The notes under the pieces were generated by a model. That model was not told where the DNA came from. It did not search any database and was given only the letters and a program-made list of their open reading frames with translations. Both the position numbers and the translations under genes were made by a program. A DNA stretch of 64,000 nucleotides. Source: Methanobacterium subterraneum. Its GTDB lineage: Archaea; Methanobacteriota; Methanobacteria; Methanobacteriales; Methanobacteriaceae. Of the stretch, positions 53,778-64,000 are shown piece by piece (position 1 is the first letter of the stretch; every line of letters starts with the position of its first letter). The stretch is taken from NCBI RefSeq assembly GCF_002813695.1, contig NZ_CP017768.1, positions 62,001 to 126,000 of the forward strand, written 5' to 3'.

Positions 53778-56492
53778 TTATCCTATCTTTCTCCTTTTGA
53801 TGAATTTCACCAAAAATTTTTCCACTTCTATCACTAAAAACCCGGGAAGTGCGAATAAGATGATGAGTGGCCACCAATCCAGGGGTATGGCAGTAGTTCT
53901 GAAGATGAATTCCAGTGGTTCTAAGTAAATAATCATTAGAAGGGATGCTAAAATAGCAGTTATCCCTAATAAAATCCATTTATTTGAGAAGGGACTGAAG
54001 TTGAATGCAGAGTCATGTATGGATCTGGCAGTGACCAGATAGAAGACATGAACCAGTATAACTGTGGCAAAGGCAGCAGTTTGCGCCTGATTTATCAGGA
54101 GTTCATTCATGGAATTATTTAAAGCTGGCATTCCGAATATCAGGAATATGGATAGAGCTCCGGCAGTCATGGCCAGAGAAACTAAACCCACCTTTCTCAG
54201 GAATAATAAGTTAACAATCTGTTCATCAGGATCCCTAGGGGGATTATTAAGTAAACCTGGTTCTTTAGGCTCTTTAATCAAAGGCAAAGCCAGAAATAAT
54301 GAGTCGAAAAGGTTAATCCATAAAATCTGCACAGGTTCTAGGGGTAATGTGACTAAAAAGAGGGGTATGAATGGTGTTAAAAGTACGGAGCCTACAATTA
54401 TCAGGCCTTGCCCTCCATTGGCTGCCAGGGCGTATAGAATAACCTTTCGTATGTTTTCAAAGATATGACGTCCTTCTTCTATGGCCTTCACTATACTGGC
54501 AAAATTATCATCTGCTAAAACCATATCTGAAGCTTCTTTACTCACATCAGTTCCAGTGATTCCCATGGCAATACCTATATCTGCCGCTTTCAATGCAGGA
54601 GCATCATTAACTCCATCCCCGGTAACCGCCACAATTTCTCCCCGTTTTTGCAGTTGGGTGGTTATACGGTATTTGTGTTCAGGGGCTACCCTGGCATAAA
54701 CTGAAACATGTTCCACATTATCATAAAGATCTTCATCACTCATTTTCGATAATCTTTTACCATTAACCACTTCTTCCTCTTGTGAAGCAATACCTAGTTT
54801 TTGGCTAATGGCCTGGGCAGTTAGGGTATGATCCCCGGTGATCATCACTGTCCGTATCCCAGCCCCCCTTGATCGTTCGATGGCATTCTTAACCTCTTCT
54901 CGAGGAGGATCCATCATTCCCTGCAGCCCTAAAAAAGTCAGATCTTCCAGATATTCTGATCTGATCTTAGTTACATCTGATGGGAATGGTTTATAAGCAA
55001 AACCAAGTACTCTTAATGCCTCACCGGCCATTTCATCCGCTACAGTAGAAACCGCCGCCGATAATTCCTGTAGTTCTCCTTCAACCATTTGGGTTTTACA
55101 CATTTTCAGTATTTTTTCTGGAGATCCCTTGACATATAACCAGTTTTCATTATTCCCTTTATTCAGAGTAGCCATATACTGGTTTTCAGATTGGAAAGGT
55201 ATCTCATCCATCCTGGTAGATTTTTCAGTGACACCGGCCTTGTAAGCAGAAACAATCAACGCACCCTCAGTGGGATCTCCAATGATCTTATAATGACCAT
55301 CTTCCTTAACTAGGGATGCATTGTTACACATTAAACCGGCTTTAAGTGTTTCTGAAAGTTCTTCACCTTCCTCAGAAACTTTGACCACTTTATCCTTAAG
55401 AATGTAATCTCCTTCAGGCTCATATCCTGTTTTACTGATGTGGTATGTTTTATTACCGCAGAAGATGTTTAAAACCGTCATCTCATTCTTGGTAAGGGTC
55501 CCGGTTTTATCGGAGCATATTACTGTAGCCCGGCCCAGAGCCTCCACTGAAGGAAGTTTCCTTATTAATGCTTTATGTTGGGCCATTTTTTTAACTCCCA
55601 GGGCCAGGGTGATGGTTAAAACAGCGGGAAGACCTTCAGGGATAACAGCAACTGCCAGGGAAGCTGAAGCCATAAAAGAATAGATGAATCCGAAACCAAA
55701 CCACATAGAAAATGCAAAGTTTACAATGGCAATAATAATGATACTGACCACCAGGATCTCCGTGAATTTTTCAATTTTTTTGGTAAGGGGAGTTACTATT
55801 TCACGGGTTCCCTTCATAATTTCTGCAATCTTACCCATTTCCGTGGATTCGCCTGTGGCTACCACCACTCCCCGACCTGAACCCTGGGTAATGAATGTTC
55901 CACTGAAAACCATTGATTTTTGATCAGCAGGGGGAAGATCAGAGTCAGATAATGCCTTAGAATTTTTATGCACCGGTAGAGACTCACCAGTAAGTGGAGC
56001 TTCATCTGCATGTAAATTTTTAGACTGAATAATCCGTAGATCAGCCGGTATTTTGGTACCACTTTCCACTAATACCATATCACCTGGAACCAGAAGACGG
56101 GAGTTAACAACTACCTTTTCACCATCCCGCAAAACAGTGCACTCCTGGACCATCATTTCCTCCAGAGCTTTAATGGAAGATTCAGCTTTACCCTCCTGTA
56201 TAAATCCAATGGAAGCATTTACAATTACCACACCAACAATGACAACGACATCAATTATATCACCTAGAAAAGCTGTGACTATGGCGGCAACAATTAAGAC
56301 GTAAATCAGGGGATTATTAAAATGTTTTAAAAATCTGAAAAATGGGTTAATCTTCTTAAAACTCAACTCATTGTAACCATATTCTCTAAGCCTATCTTTA
56401 GCCTCTTCTGAGGTAAGTCCATTTAAATTTGATTTAAGTATTTCAAAGGTCTCCGCTGATGACAATTGATACCATTCATCTTCATTGGACAT
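53778..56492 (-). CDS. Cation-translocating P-type ATPase (P2 type)
   Basis: A 904-residue P2 ATPase. The A-domain LTGESLPVHK, M4 VIPEGLPA, phosphorylation site DKTGTLT with Asp near 328, KGSPEKILK and TGDGVNDAPALKAADIGIAMG motifs are all present. M6 reads EPVQILWINLFDSLFLALPL, giving Asn and Asp as likely ligands but no Ca2+-specific pattern beyond that. No N-terminal metal-binding domain. It may move Ca2+, Na+ or Mg2+; this is not resolved by sequence. The two P2 ATPases in the window (also 9776-12298) have the same order of motifs but diverge, so they are paralogous, not recent copies. Confidence 0.88.
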   Translation of the reverse strand: MSNEDEWYQLSSAETFEILKSNLNGLTSEEAKDRLREYGYNELSFKKINPFFRFLKHFNNPLIYVLIVAAIVTAFLGDIIDVVVIVGVVIVNASIGFIQEGKAESSIKALEEMMVQECTVLRDGEKVVVNSRLLVPGDMVLVESGTKIPADLRIIQSKNLHADEAPLTGESLPVHKNSKALSDSDLPPADQKSMVFSGTFITQGSGRGVVVATGESTEMGKIAEIMKGTREIVTPLTKKIEKFTEILVVSIIIIAIVNFAFSMWFGFGFIYSFMASASLAVAVIPEGLPAVLTITLALGVKKMAQHKALIRKLPSVEALGRATVICSDKTGTLTKNEMTVLNIFCGNKTYHISKTGYEPEGDYILKDKVVKVSEEGEELSETLKAGLMCNNASLVKEDGHYKIIGDPTEGALIVSAYKAGVTEKSTRMDEIPFQSENQYMATLNKGNNENWLYVKGSPEKILKMCKTQMVEGELQELSAAVSTVADEMAGEALRVLGFAYKPFPSDVTKIRSEYLEDLTFLGLQGMMDPPREEVKNAIERSRGAGIRTVMITGDHTLTAQAISQKLGIASQEEEVVNGKRLSKMSDEDLYDNVEHVSVYARVAPEHKYRITTQLQKRGEIVAVTGDGVNDAPALKAADIGIAMGITGTDVSKEASDMVLADDNFASIVKAIEEGRHIFENIRKVILYALAANGGQGLIIVGSVLLTPFIPLFLVTLPLEPVQILWINLFDSLFLALPLIKEPKEPGLLNNPPRDPDEQIVNLLFLRKVGLVSLAMTAGALSIFLIFGMPALNNSMNELLINQAQTAAFATVILVHVFYLVTARSIHDSAFNFSPFSNKWILLGITAILASLLMIIYLEPLEFIFRTTAIPLDWWPLIILFALPGFLVIEVEKFLVKFIKRRKIG

Positions 56493-56767
56493 GATATTCT
56501 ATTTGTCAATTGGTTGTAATATTTTTATAGGTAGTATTATTTTTTGCAATGAAATCTGATATTTGAAGTAAAATCTCAAATAAACTCTTAATAATTATTC
56601 TTGTAGACATATATGGATGAATTTATTGTATCATTAAAAATAGACCATATTCCATCGCAATAACCATTTTTTTTATCAGAAGCCAGTTATCCCTAAACAG
56701 TAACTTTTATATCAGTAAAAATTTTCGTAAGAAAAGAGTGAATAAAAAAATAAGAAATTGGGGATTT

Positions 56768-57481
56768 TTAAGAGGTTATCTGTTTCACTGAACTGCCGCT
56801 ACTGATTTGCTGATTGACCTGGGGGCTTCCTAAATAATTCAGATTCCCTGCACCATTTATCATTGCGTTGAGAACTTTGCTAACGTTTACGGTGCCTTTG
56901 CCAGCTCCGTCAATGTTTATGGTGGTGGTTTCAGTTGCCAGTTCTTTGGCTTCGTAGTTACCAGCTCCACTGATAGTCACGGTCTGTTCAGTGGCTTTAC
57001 CTGCTAAAACCATCTTTCCAGCTCCAGATATGATTACGGTGAGTTTTTCCAGATTCAGCCCTGCCAGGTTACCATCTCCTGCACCCTCCATGTTTATGCT
57101 CATGGTTTTGGTGTTGAAACCAGTGGACTGGATCTTCCCGGCACCAGAAATACCTATGGAAGTCATGTCTTTGACAGTTAGATAGAATTTAACATCCTTG
57201 GTGGGTGTAGGGGTGTTGGTATCATAACTTATAATAAGTTTATTACCTTCCACCTTGCTCTGGATGTGAGGCAGGATATTATCCTCAGCTTCAATAGTCA
57301 ATGCTTCCTGGTCTCCCTGCTGAAGTACAATGGTCCCAATTCCATTAAGTGTCACCTGGTTAACTCCATTAACCTCTTTTGTCTGGTTAATCATATTCCC
57401 CGAACCCCAACCACTCATGGTACATCCCGATGCAGCAACAACCAGGCCAAGAATGAAAACTAAAAACACGTATATTTTCAC
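56768..57481 (-). CDS. GIN-domain lipoprotein
   Basis: A 237-residue exported protein. The N-terminal signal ends in a lipobox-like VAASGC (Cys about residue 20), then a head-GIN (DUF2807) domain made of short beta repeats: VTLNGIGTIVLQQGD, VTISGAGNYEAKEL and TTINIDGAGKGTVNVSKV. The repeated GAGK/GAGN turns form a right-handed beta solenoid in the family. Lipid attachment is inferred from the lipobox. ATG at 57481 follows GGAGGGAG. Role unknown, likely cell-surface. Confidence 0.85.
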   Translation of the reverse strand: MKIYVFLVFILGLVVAASGCTMSGWGSGNMINQTKEVNGVNQVTLNGIGTIVLQQGDQEALTIEAEDNILPHIQSKVEGNKLIISYDTNTPTPTKDVKFYLTVKDMTSIGISGAGKIQSTGFNTKTMSINMEGAGDGNLAGLNLEKLTVIISGAGKMVLAGKATEQTVTISGAGNYEAKELATETTTINIDGAGKGTVNVSKVLNAMINGAGNLNYLGSPQVNQQISSGSSVKQITS

Positions 57482-58280
<799 letters not shown>

Positions 58281-58415
58281 CTGTTTAGACCATAATCCTT
58301 TTACATCGAACTAGAAGAAAAAAATAGGGAAAATAAATATATTCTAAAATTATCAAGCTGGACTTTATTTTTCTCAATTTCGGACTTATTTCATCAAATT
58401 CTGTTTTAATTTCCA

Positions 58416-60294
<1,879 letters not shown>

Positions 60295-60332
60295 CTTTTT
60301 TTAGATATCCTCCAATAATTTTGAAGATACTT

Positions 60333-60354
60333 GATAAGGACGGGATAAGGACGG
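60333..60354 (+). repeat. Perfect 11-bp tandem repeat
   Basis: GATAAGGACGG occurs twice without spacing (60333-60343 and 60344-60354). It lies about 20 bases upstream of TTATATATG, a TATA candidate for the AhpD-like gene. One helical turn per unit suggests a dimeric or cooperative regulator site. Confidence 0.5.
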
Positions 60355-60372
60355 CAATTTTAGAAAATTCGG

Positions 60373-60381
60373 AAGTTATAT
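60373..60381 (+). promoter_or_regulatory. TATA box of the AhpD-like gene
   Basis: AGTTATATATG lies about 55-63 bases before the ATG at 60436 and downstream of the tandem repeat. Confidence 0.4.
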
Positions 60382-60435
60382 ATGAAAAAAATTACATATT
60401 TTAAAGGTGATAAAGTTATATTCGGAGGGAAAAAG

Positions 60436-60756
60436 ATGAAAGAAGACGTTTTTTATGGTAAAGGAATGGCCCATGTTAAAAAAGACTATCCAGATATCTT
60501 TAAAGCAGTAGTTCAGCTTAATGAAGCAGCTTACACGGGAAAAGTATTAGACTATCGCACACAGAAACTCATAGCCTTAGGGATAACTGCAGCTGCCTCT
60601 GATGACCGGGCCATGAAGAAGCAGATGATAAGTGCCATGAAAGAATTTGATATAACCAGGGATGAGATTGTGGATGTTTTGCGGGTGGTTCTTTTAACTT
60701 CAGGAAACCCTCCATTCACTAAGGCCATGAAAATACTCTACGACATCACTGAATAA
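60436..60756 (+). CDS. Carboxymuconolactone decarboxylase/AhpD-fold protein without cysteines
   Basis: A 106-residue CMD/AhpD-fold protein of all-helix type, with ALGITAAASDDRAMKKQMISAMKEFDITRDEIVDVLRVVLLTSGNPPFTKAMK. Members with peroxidase activity carry a CxxC plus His; here the motif position reads ASDDRA and no Cys occurs in the whole protein, so no AhpD-type redox chemistry is expected. ATG 60436 follows a perfect GGAGG at 7 bases; the upstream ATG 60382 lies over the TATA region. A T-run follows and carries an IS insertion. Confidence 0.8.
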   Translation: MKEDVFYGKGMAHVKKDYPDIFKAVVQLNEAAYTGKVLDYRTQKLIALGITAAASDDRAMKKQMISAMKEFDITRDEIVDVLRVVLLTSGNPPFTKAMKILYDITE

Positions 60757-60771
60757 TTTTTATCTTTTTTT

Positions 60772-62121
60772 GGGACTGTAAAGTTATTGGGTGTTGATAT
60801 TTTTTCCATGTTTAGCTGTCCATTTTTTCATTTTTTGGTTTAGGTAGCTGAGTATTCCTTTTATTGTTTTGTAAATTTTCTTTATTTGGTTGGGGTCTGT
60901 TTGTCTGTAGTAATTTTCTACTTTGTTGGATGTTCGTTGTATGAATGGGCTTATCATGAAGTGTGTGAGTCTTTGAAAGTCTGGAAGTATCTTTTTAGTG
61001 AGGTATCGTTGTAAAACTTTTGGAATATCTTTGAATTTGTCCAGTAGTGTTTCTAGTCTGTTTATTGATGTTTCTTCGTTGTATGTGCGGAATATGTTTT
61101 TTATGTCGGTGAAATAAAGGCATAATGTTATTTTTTCACGTTTGGAGACATTTTTGGACTTTAATATTTTGTGTACACTGTTTCCTATCATTTTAAATAG
61201 GTGAAATATGCATAATTGGTGTTTCACACCAATTTTGTCCATTATTCTTTTGTATCTTCGGAAATGATCGGTTGTAATTGCTATCAGTGGTTGATTTTTT
61301 GTGGATTCTTCAATAAATCTTTTTATGGCTTCTGTAGTTCTTTTAGGAGCTATTTCTTCTGCTATTGGTATGTTGAGTATGGTGTCGTATAATGTTAAAC
61401 GGTAGTGTCTTTTACCGTTAAGTCGAATATACTGCTCATCATACGCGTAGTAACCTGAATAAAGTGTTATTGTGTTGGTTATTCGTTTTTCAACTTCTAT
61501 GGTTTGCCATTTTTTAATGGTTGTGTGTGATGGTGAGTTTCCAAAGAACGTTTGAAAGTCTTCCCCCAATTTACGCAGCGAACGATAGCCTGTTTGAATC
61601 AAAGACTCTAATTTATCACTGTAAATATTAACGTATCTGTGATGAGGTTTTATAACTGAATCTAAGCTTGTTGTGAACTTTTTACTGCAACTTTTACATT
61701 TATATCGTCGCAAATAAATTTTTTGAGGTCCTGAATCAGCCAATATGGGGTTTCTTTCATGATATTCCTGTTTAATCACATGATTTGAATTACAATTAGG
61801 ACAAATTGGGTTTAAATATTCGAAATGATTGTTTGAAAGTAAATTCAGGTTTTTATTCACGTTTCGAGTGATTTCAGACCTTTGAAATCTTCGTGTTAAA
61901 ACTTCATCAAATTTTGGTTTTTCCACAACAAAATCGAAAAGATTAAGTTGCATGGACGCAATACTAGAACTGAGAGTAGTTATAATTTCATTAGGCATGT
62001 TATTATATCTATTCTCACTTTATACTTAATTTTAACGGTTTATAACTGGAATTTGATTTAAATCTGAAGTTTTTTAAATTTTTGTGAAATTTGCTTCAAC
62101 ACCCAAAAACTTTACAGCCAC
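60772..62121. mobile_element. ISM1-like insertion sequence, 1350 bp
   Basis: Terminal inverted repeats share CTGTAAAGTTxTTGGGTGTTGA, with 3-4 outer bases imperfect. The ends are bracketed by CTTTTTTT at 60764-60771 and 62122-62129, an 8-bp target duplication. The single transposase on the minus strand fills it. It entered the T-rich terminator of the AhpD-like gene. Resemblance to ISM1 of Methanobrevibacter (8-bp duplications, similar length) is from memory. Confidence 0.82.
60784..61998 (-). CDS. DDE transposase (ISM1-like/MULE-type)
   Basis: A 404-residue transposase. A zinc finger lies at about 70-110 (CPNCNSNH ... YKCKSCSKKF), then a helix-turn-helix (about 135-165) and a DDE catalytic core: AYDEQYIRLNG, ITTDHFRRYKRIMDKIGVKHQLCIFHLFK (the C-x2-H of MULE/IS256-type transposases) and NKVENYYRQTDPNQIKK (Glu). 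It is complete and uninterrupted, so the element may be active. It is contained within the terminal repeats. Confidence 0.88.
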   Translation of the reverse strand: MPNEIITTLSSSIASMQLNLFDFVVEKPKFDEVLTRRFQRSEITRNVNKNLNLLSNNHFEYLNPICPNCNSNHVIKQEYHERNPILADSGPQKIYLRRYKCKSCSKKFTTSLDSVIKPHHRYVNIYSDKLESLIQTGYRSLRKLGEDFQTFFGNSPSHTTIKKWQTIEVEKRITNTITLYSGYYAYDEQYIRLNGKRHYRLTLYDTILNIPIAEEIAPKRTTEAIKRFIEESTKNQPLIAITTDHFRRYKRIMDKIGVKHQLCIFHLFKMIGNSVHKILKSKNVSKREKITLCLYFTDIKNIFRTYNEETSINRLETLLDKFKDIPKVLQRYLTKKILPDFQRLTHFMISPFIQRTSNKVENYYRQTDPNQIKKIYKTIKGILSYLNQKMKKWTAKHGKNINTQ

Positions 62122-62277
62122 CTTTTTTTATTTCAATTTCTATTTTTTGGTGAGAGAATTAAGTTAAGGATTAAGTTATTAGGGATTAAGAGTTATCCTG
62201 ACTAACTCCTAATTTAATCTGCTAATAATGAGGGCTTTATTTAAATTATCTGCTTAAATATCACATTAAAAATAAGA

Positions 62278-62670
62278 TTAATCCTTCTTTTTGTTTCGTT
62301 CTAAAAAGGACATTGAGAGATTTTTACGTTTTTTTGATTCAGTTATCTGCATTCCTAACATTTGGCTGGTTTTATAAGCATTTCCAATGGTTTTTAAGTA
62401 TTTTTCTCCATCTTCAGTGAGGCAGTAGGTTCCGTGCTGGATTTTTTCAATTAGTCCGGTGTTCATTAGTCTGCTGAGATGGTTAGCCAGGGCAGATTTT
62501 TTTAAATCTGTTTCATCAAGGAGCATTTGGAAGCTTGAAGGACCATCTAACAAGTAAATAAGAATTTTAAATCGATTGAGGTTTCCAATGGCCTTTAAAA
62601 TAGTTACTATCCCTTCTGTGGAATTCAATAGAAACTCTTTCGAGAGGTTTGAATCTATTTCTTTATCCAT
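62278..62670 (-). CDS. ArsR-like winged HTH transcriptional regulator
   Basis: A 130-residue winged-helix protein. Residues about 18-85 match the ArsR fold (GIVTILKAIGNLNRFKILIYLLDGPSSFQMLLDETDLKKSALANHLSRLMNTGLIEKI) with a wing HGTYCLTEDGEKYL. It lacks the usual metal-binding Cys pair, so an ArsR metal response is not indicated; a ligand or repressor role for itself and its divergent neighbour is likely. ATG 62670. A palindrome lies between the two divergent genes. Confidence 0.85.
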   Translation of the reverse strand: MDKEIDSNLSKEFLLNSTEGIVTILKAIGNLNRFKILIYLLDGPSSFQMLLDETDLKKSALANHLSRLMNTGLIEKIQHGTYCLTEDGEKYLKTIGNAYKTSQMLGMQITESKKRKNLSMSFLERNKKKD

Positions 62671-62868
62671 AAACTTCTTTTATCCTTTTTTAAAATAAAT
62701 AATTTTCTTTAAACTCATCAATTTCTTTAACCTATCATTAAAAGAATCAATAATTGGTATTTTATTCACAGTTTTCCCAGATTTATTGGTTTACTTTTCT
62801 TTTTGGTGTTTCGAATGTTTTTTTTTTGATTTTAGGTTTCTTTGATCCATAATTGTTCATTAAAACAT

Positions 62869-62881
62869 GGAATACTATTCC
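62869..62881. repeat. Small palindrome upstream of the GyrI-TrmO gene
   Basis: GGAAT-ACT-ATTCC, 5-bp arms and 3-base centre, immediately upstream of the TATA-like TTAAATATATATGG at 62890-62902. It could be the site of the divergent HTH protein. Confidence 0.4.
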
Positions 62882-62889
62882 GTAAAAAA

Positions 62890-62902
62890 TTAAATATATA
62901 TG
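62890..62902 (+). promoter_or_regulatory. TATA box of the GyrI-TrmO gene
   Basis: TTAAATATATATGG, about 45-57 bases before the ATG at 62947, with TTAGGAGA as the ribosome site. Confidence 0.45.
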
Positions 62903-62946
62903 GGGTGGTATCCAAATTATACTAAAAGGCAGTTAGGAGAAAAACC

Positions 62947-63900
62947 ATGAAAATTGATTCAAAAACCATTGAGGAAAAGCAAGTGGCCAGTATATCCTAT
63001 GTAGGGTCAGTGGAAGATATGGGGGAACTTATCGGTGAATTAGCTGATTGGGTGATGAACAGAGGGCTCCAAATCACCGAACCACCCTTTGTTGTTTATT
63101 ACACCAGTCCCATGGAGGTTGCTCCAGAAAAAATGGAATACGATGTGGGAATACCCTTTGAGGGGGAGGTGAAAGGTGAAGGGAGGATTAGCATAAAAGT
63201 AATGCCCCAACACCAGGTTCTTTCCACCCTTCACCAGGGACCCTATCATGAAGTGGGCTCTGCCTATGGAATGATGATGGAGCACATCATGAAAGATGGC
63301 TATGAAATGATCGGTGTCCCTCGAGAAATTTACCTTAACAGCCCCCAAGAAGTACCTGAAACCGAACTATTAACTGAAATACAGTTTCCCATCATTCCAG
63401 AGTCATGCATGGATGAGTCCGGCTCAGGCATAGAATTCTTCGACATTGAACAAGAACCGGAAAATTTTAAGATCTTTAAAATTGGCCAGGTATCAATAAA
63501 AAATTCCAAAACCTATCTTGAAATTTCAGGATCCTATCGTCCTGGGTTAAAGAGTTTAGGTGAATTCAGTCATGTCATGGTGTTTTGGTGGGCTGATAAG
63601 TTTGATAATGCCCATTACAGAACTGCATTGCGCACTAATCCACCATATGCTACCAATCACCCTACCGGGGTTTTTGCCACCCGGGCAGAGTACCGGCCTA
63701 ATCCACTGGCACTGACCACCTGCAAAATAGTTGAGGTTAATGAAGAAGAAGGGATTATAGAAGTTTCGGGTATGGATGCCTTTAATGGCACACCTATTAT
63801 CGATCTAAAGCCATACACGCCGTCATTTGACCGAGTGAAAGAAGTTGAGATACCAGTATGGCTTTCTTTCCTATGGCCTCAATGGAAAGGAGAATATTAA
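62947..63900 (+). CDS. GyrI-like domain - TrmO/TsaA fusion protein
   Basis: A 317-residue two-domain protein. Residues about 1-155 are a GyrI-like (effector-binding SHS2) domain, with MKIDSKTIEEKQVASISYVGSVEDMGELIGELADWV and VLSTLHQGPYHEVGSAYGMMMEHI. Residues about 175-317 are a TrmO (YaeB/TsaA) domain: FKIGQVSIKN, the HVMVFWWADKFDN region, the GVFATRAEYRPNPLALT motif and IDLKPYTPSFD. TrmO methylates N6-threonylcarbamoyladenosine at tRNA position 37 with SAM. Fusing an effector-binding domain to it is unusual. ATG 62947 follows TTAGGAGA. The divergent HTH gene may regulate it. Confidence 0.85.
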   Translation: MKIDSKTIEEKQVASISYVGSVEDMGELIGELADWVMNRGLQITEPPFVVYYTSPMEVAPEKMEYDVGIPFEGEVKGEGRISIKVMPQHQVLSTLHQGPYHEVGSAYGMMMEHIMKDGYEMIGVPREIYLNSPQEVPETELLTEIQFPIIPESCMDESGSGIEFFDIEQEPENFKIFKIGQVSIKNSKTYLEISGSYRPGLKSLGEFSHVMVFWWADKFDNAHYRTALRTNPPYATNHPTGVFATRAEYRPNPLALTTCKIVEVNEEEGIIEVSGMDAFNGTPIIDLKPYTPSFDRVKEVEIPVWLSFLWPQWKGEY

Positions 63901-64000
63901 AATTAAATGAAAAACAGGATTAGAGTTAATCTACTCCAGGATTACTTTTTAGAAATCAATCTTTAGATCAACTGTGAGAACAAGATTTAGATCTAACCTT
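63901..64000. other. Window edge, no gene seen
   Basis: About 100 bases beyond the last stop; no start or RNA can be supported here. Confidence 0.5.

Noticed and set aside
60436..60756. AhpD peroxidase function
   Set aside because: The CxxC-His site is absent and the protein has no cysteine, so AhpD-type redox activity is not supported.

Overview
The window is AT-rich DNA from a hydrogenotrophic methanogen of the Methanobacteriales, most likely Methanobacterium or a close relative. The evidence is methenyl-H4MPT cyclohydrolase (mch), archaeal MetE and ThyA, archaeal RibC, PAN, LonB, aMBF1, NikR, HypA/HypB, a hydrogenase maturation protease, methanogen-restricted families (DUF356, DUF1890, DUF1894, DUF354, UPF0146) and a cluster of Mur-ligase, MraY-like and CarB-like genes typical of pseudomurein-walled archaea. 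Promoters look archaeal (A/T-rich TATA boxes) and many starts are preceded by GGTGAT or GGAGG.

Layout. 1-8.4 kb: end of a LarE-type enzyme, an unknown protein, an amidohydrolase-usp-CBS operon, then carA-carB. 8.7-13.3 kb: rimI, a UPF0146 gene, a P-type Ca2+ ATPase and cbiJ. 13.3-15.6 kb: an intergenic box C/D sRNA and three genes for zinc-ribbon proteins. 15.9-17.8 kb: pan, divergent from aMBF1. 18-26.3 kb: a minus-strand run comprising DUF356, two exported proteins (one with a POTRA/FtsQ-like look), two Mur-type ligases, an MraY-like transferase and a CarB-like ATP-grasp protein, read as a pseudomurein precursor and assembly cluster. 26.6-28.3 kb: nikR, a PRMT-like methyltransferase and a hydrogenase maturation protease. 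29-31.1 kb: a CBS protein, an intact IS5-like element and two tRNA-Gly genes. 31.5-37.3 kb: usp, trkA, cobQ/cbiP, lonB. 37.4-38.6 kb: an IS1-family element with a frameshifted transposase. 38.8-42.5 kb: a DEAD-box helicase and a partner-switch pair (STAS plus an HATPase-GNAT fusion). 43-47.2 kb: two DUF5518 proteins, prs, hypA-hypB, DUF354. 47.6 kb: tRNA-Ala. 48.1-50.1 kb: a membrane protein with DUF1890 and DUF1894. 50.2-53.7 kb: a split-barrel flavoprotein, metE-thyA, mch. 53.8-60.8 kb: a second P-type ATPase, a GIN-domain lipoprotein, ribC, a MacB-like ABC exporter, an AhpD-fold protein. 60.8-62.1 kb: a third IS element. 62.3-63.9 kb: an HTH regulator divergent from a GyrI-TrmO fusion.

Themes. 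Nickel, hydrogenase and C1 metabolism recur (nikR, hycI-like protease, hypAB, mch, metE, thyA), with corrinoid synthesis (cbiJ, cobQ) feeding methyl transfer. The cell-wall cluster is the strongest candidate for undescribed biology, because two exported proteins of unknown function travel with the cytoplasmic precursor enzymes. All three insertion sequences lie in intergenic DNA next to gene 3' ends and retain terminal repeats and target duplications. Product names rest on motif recognition by eye; no database search was run.
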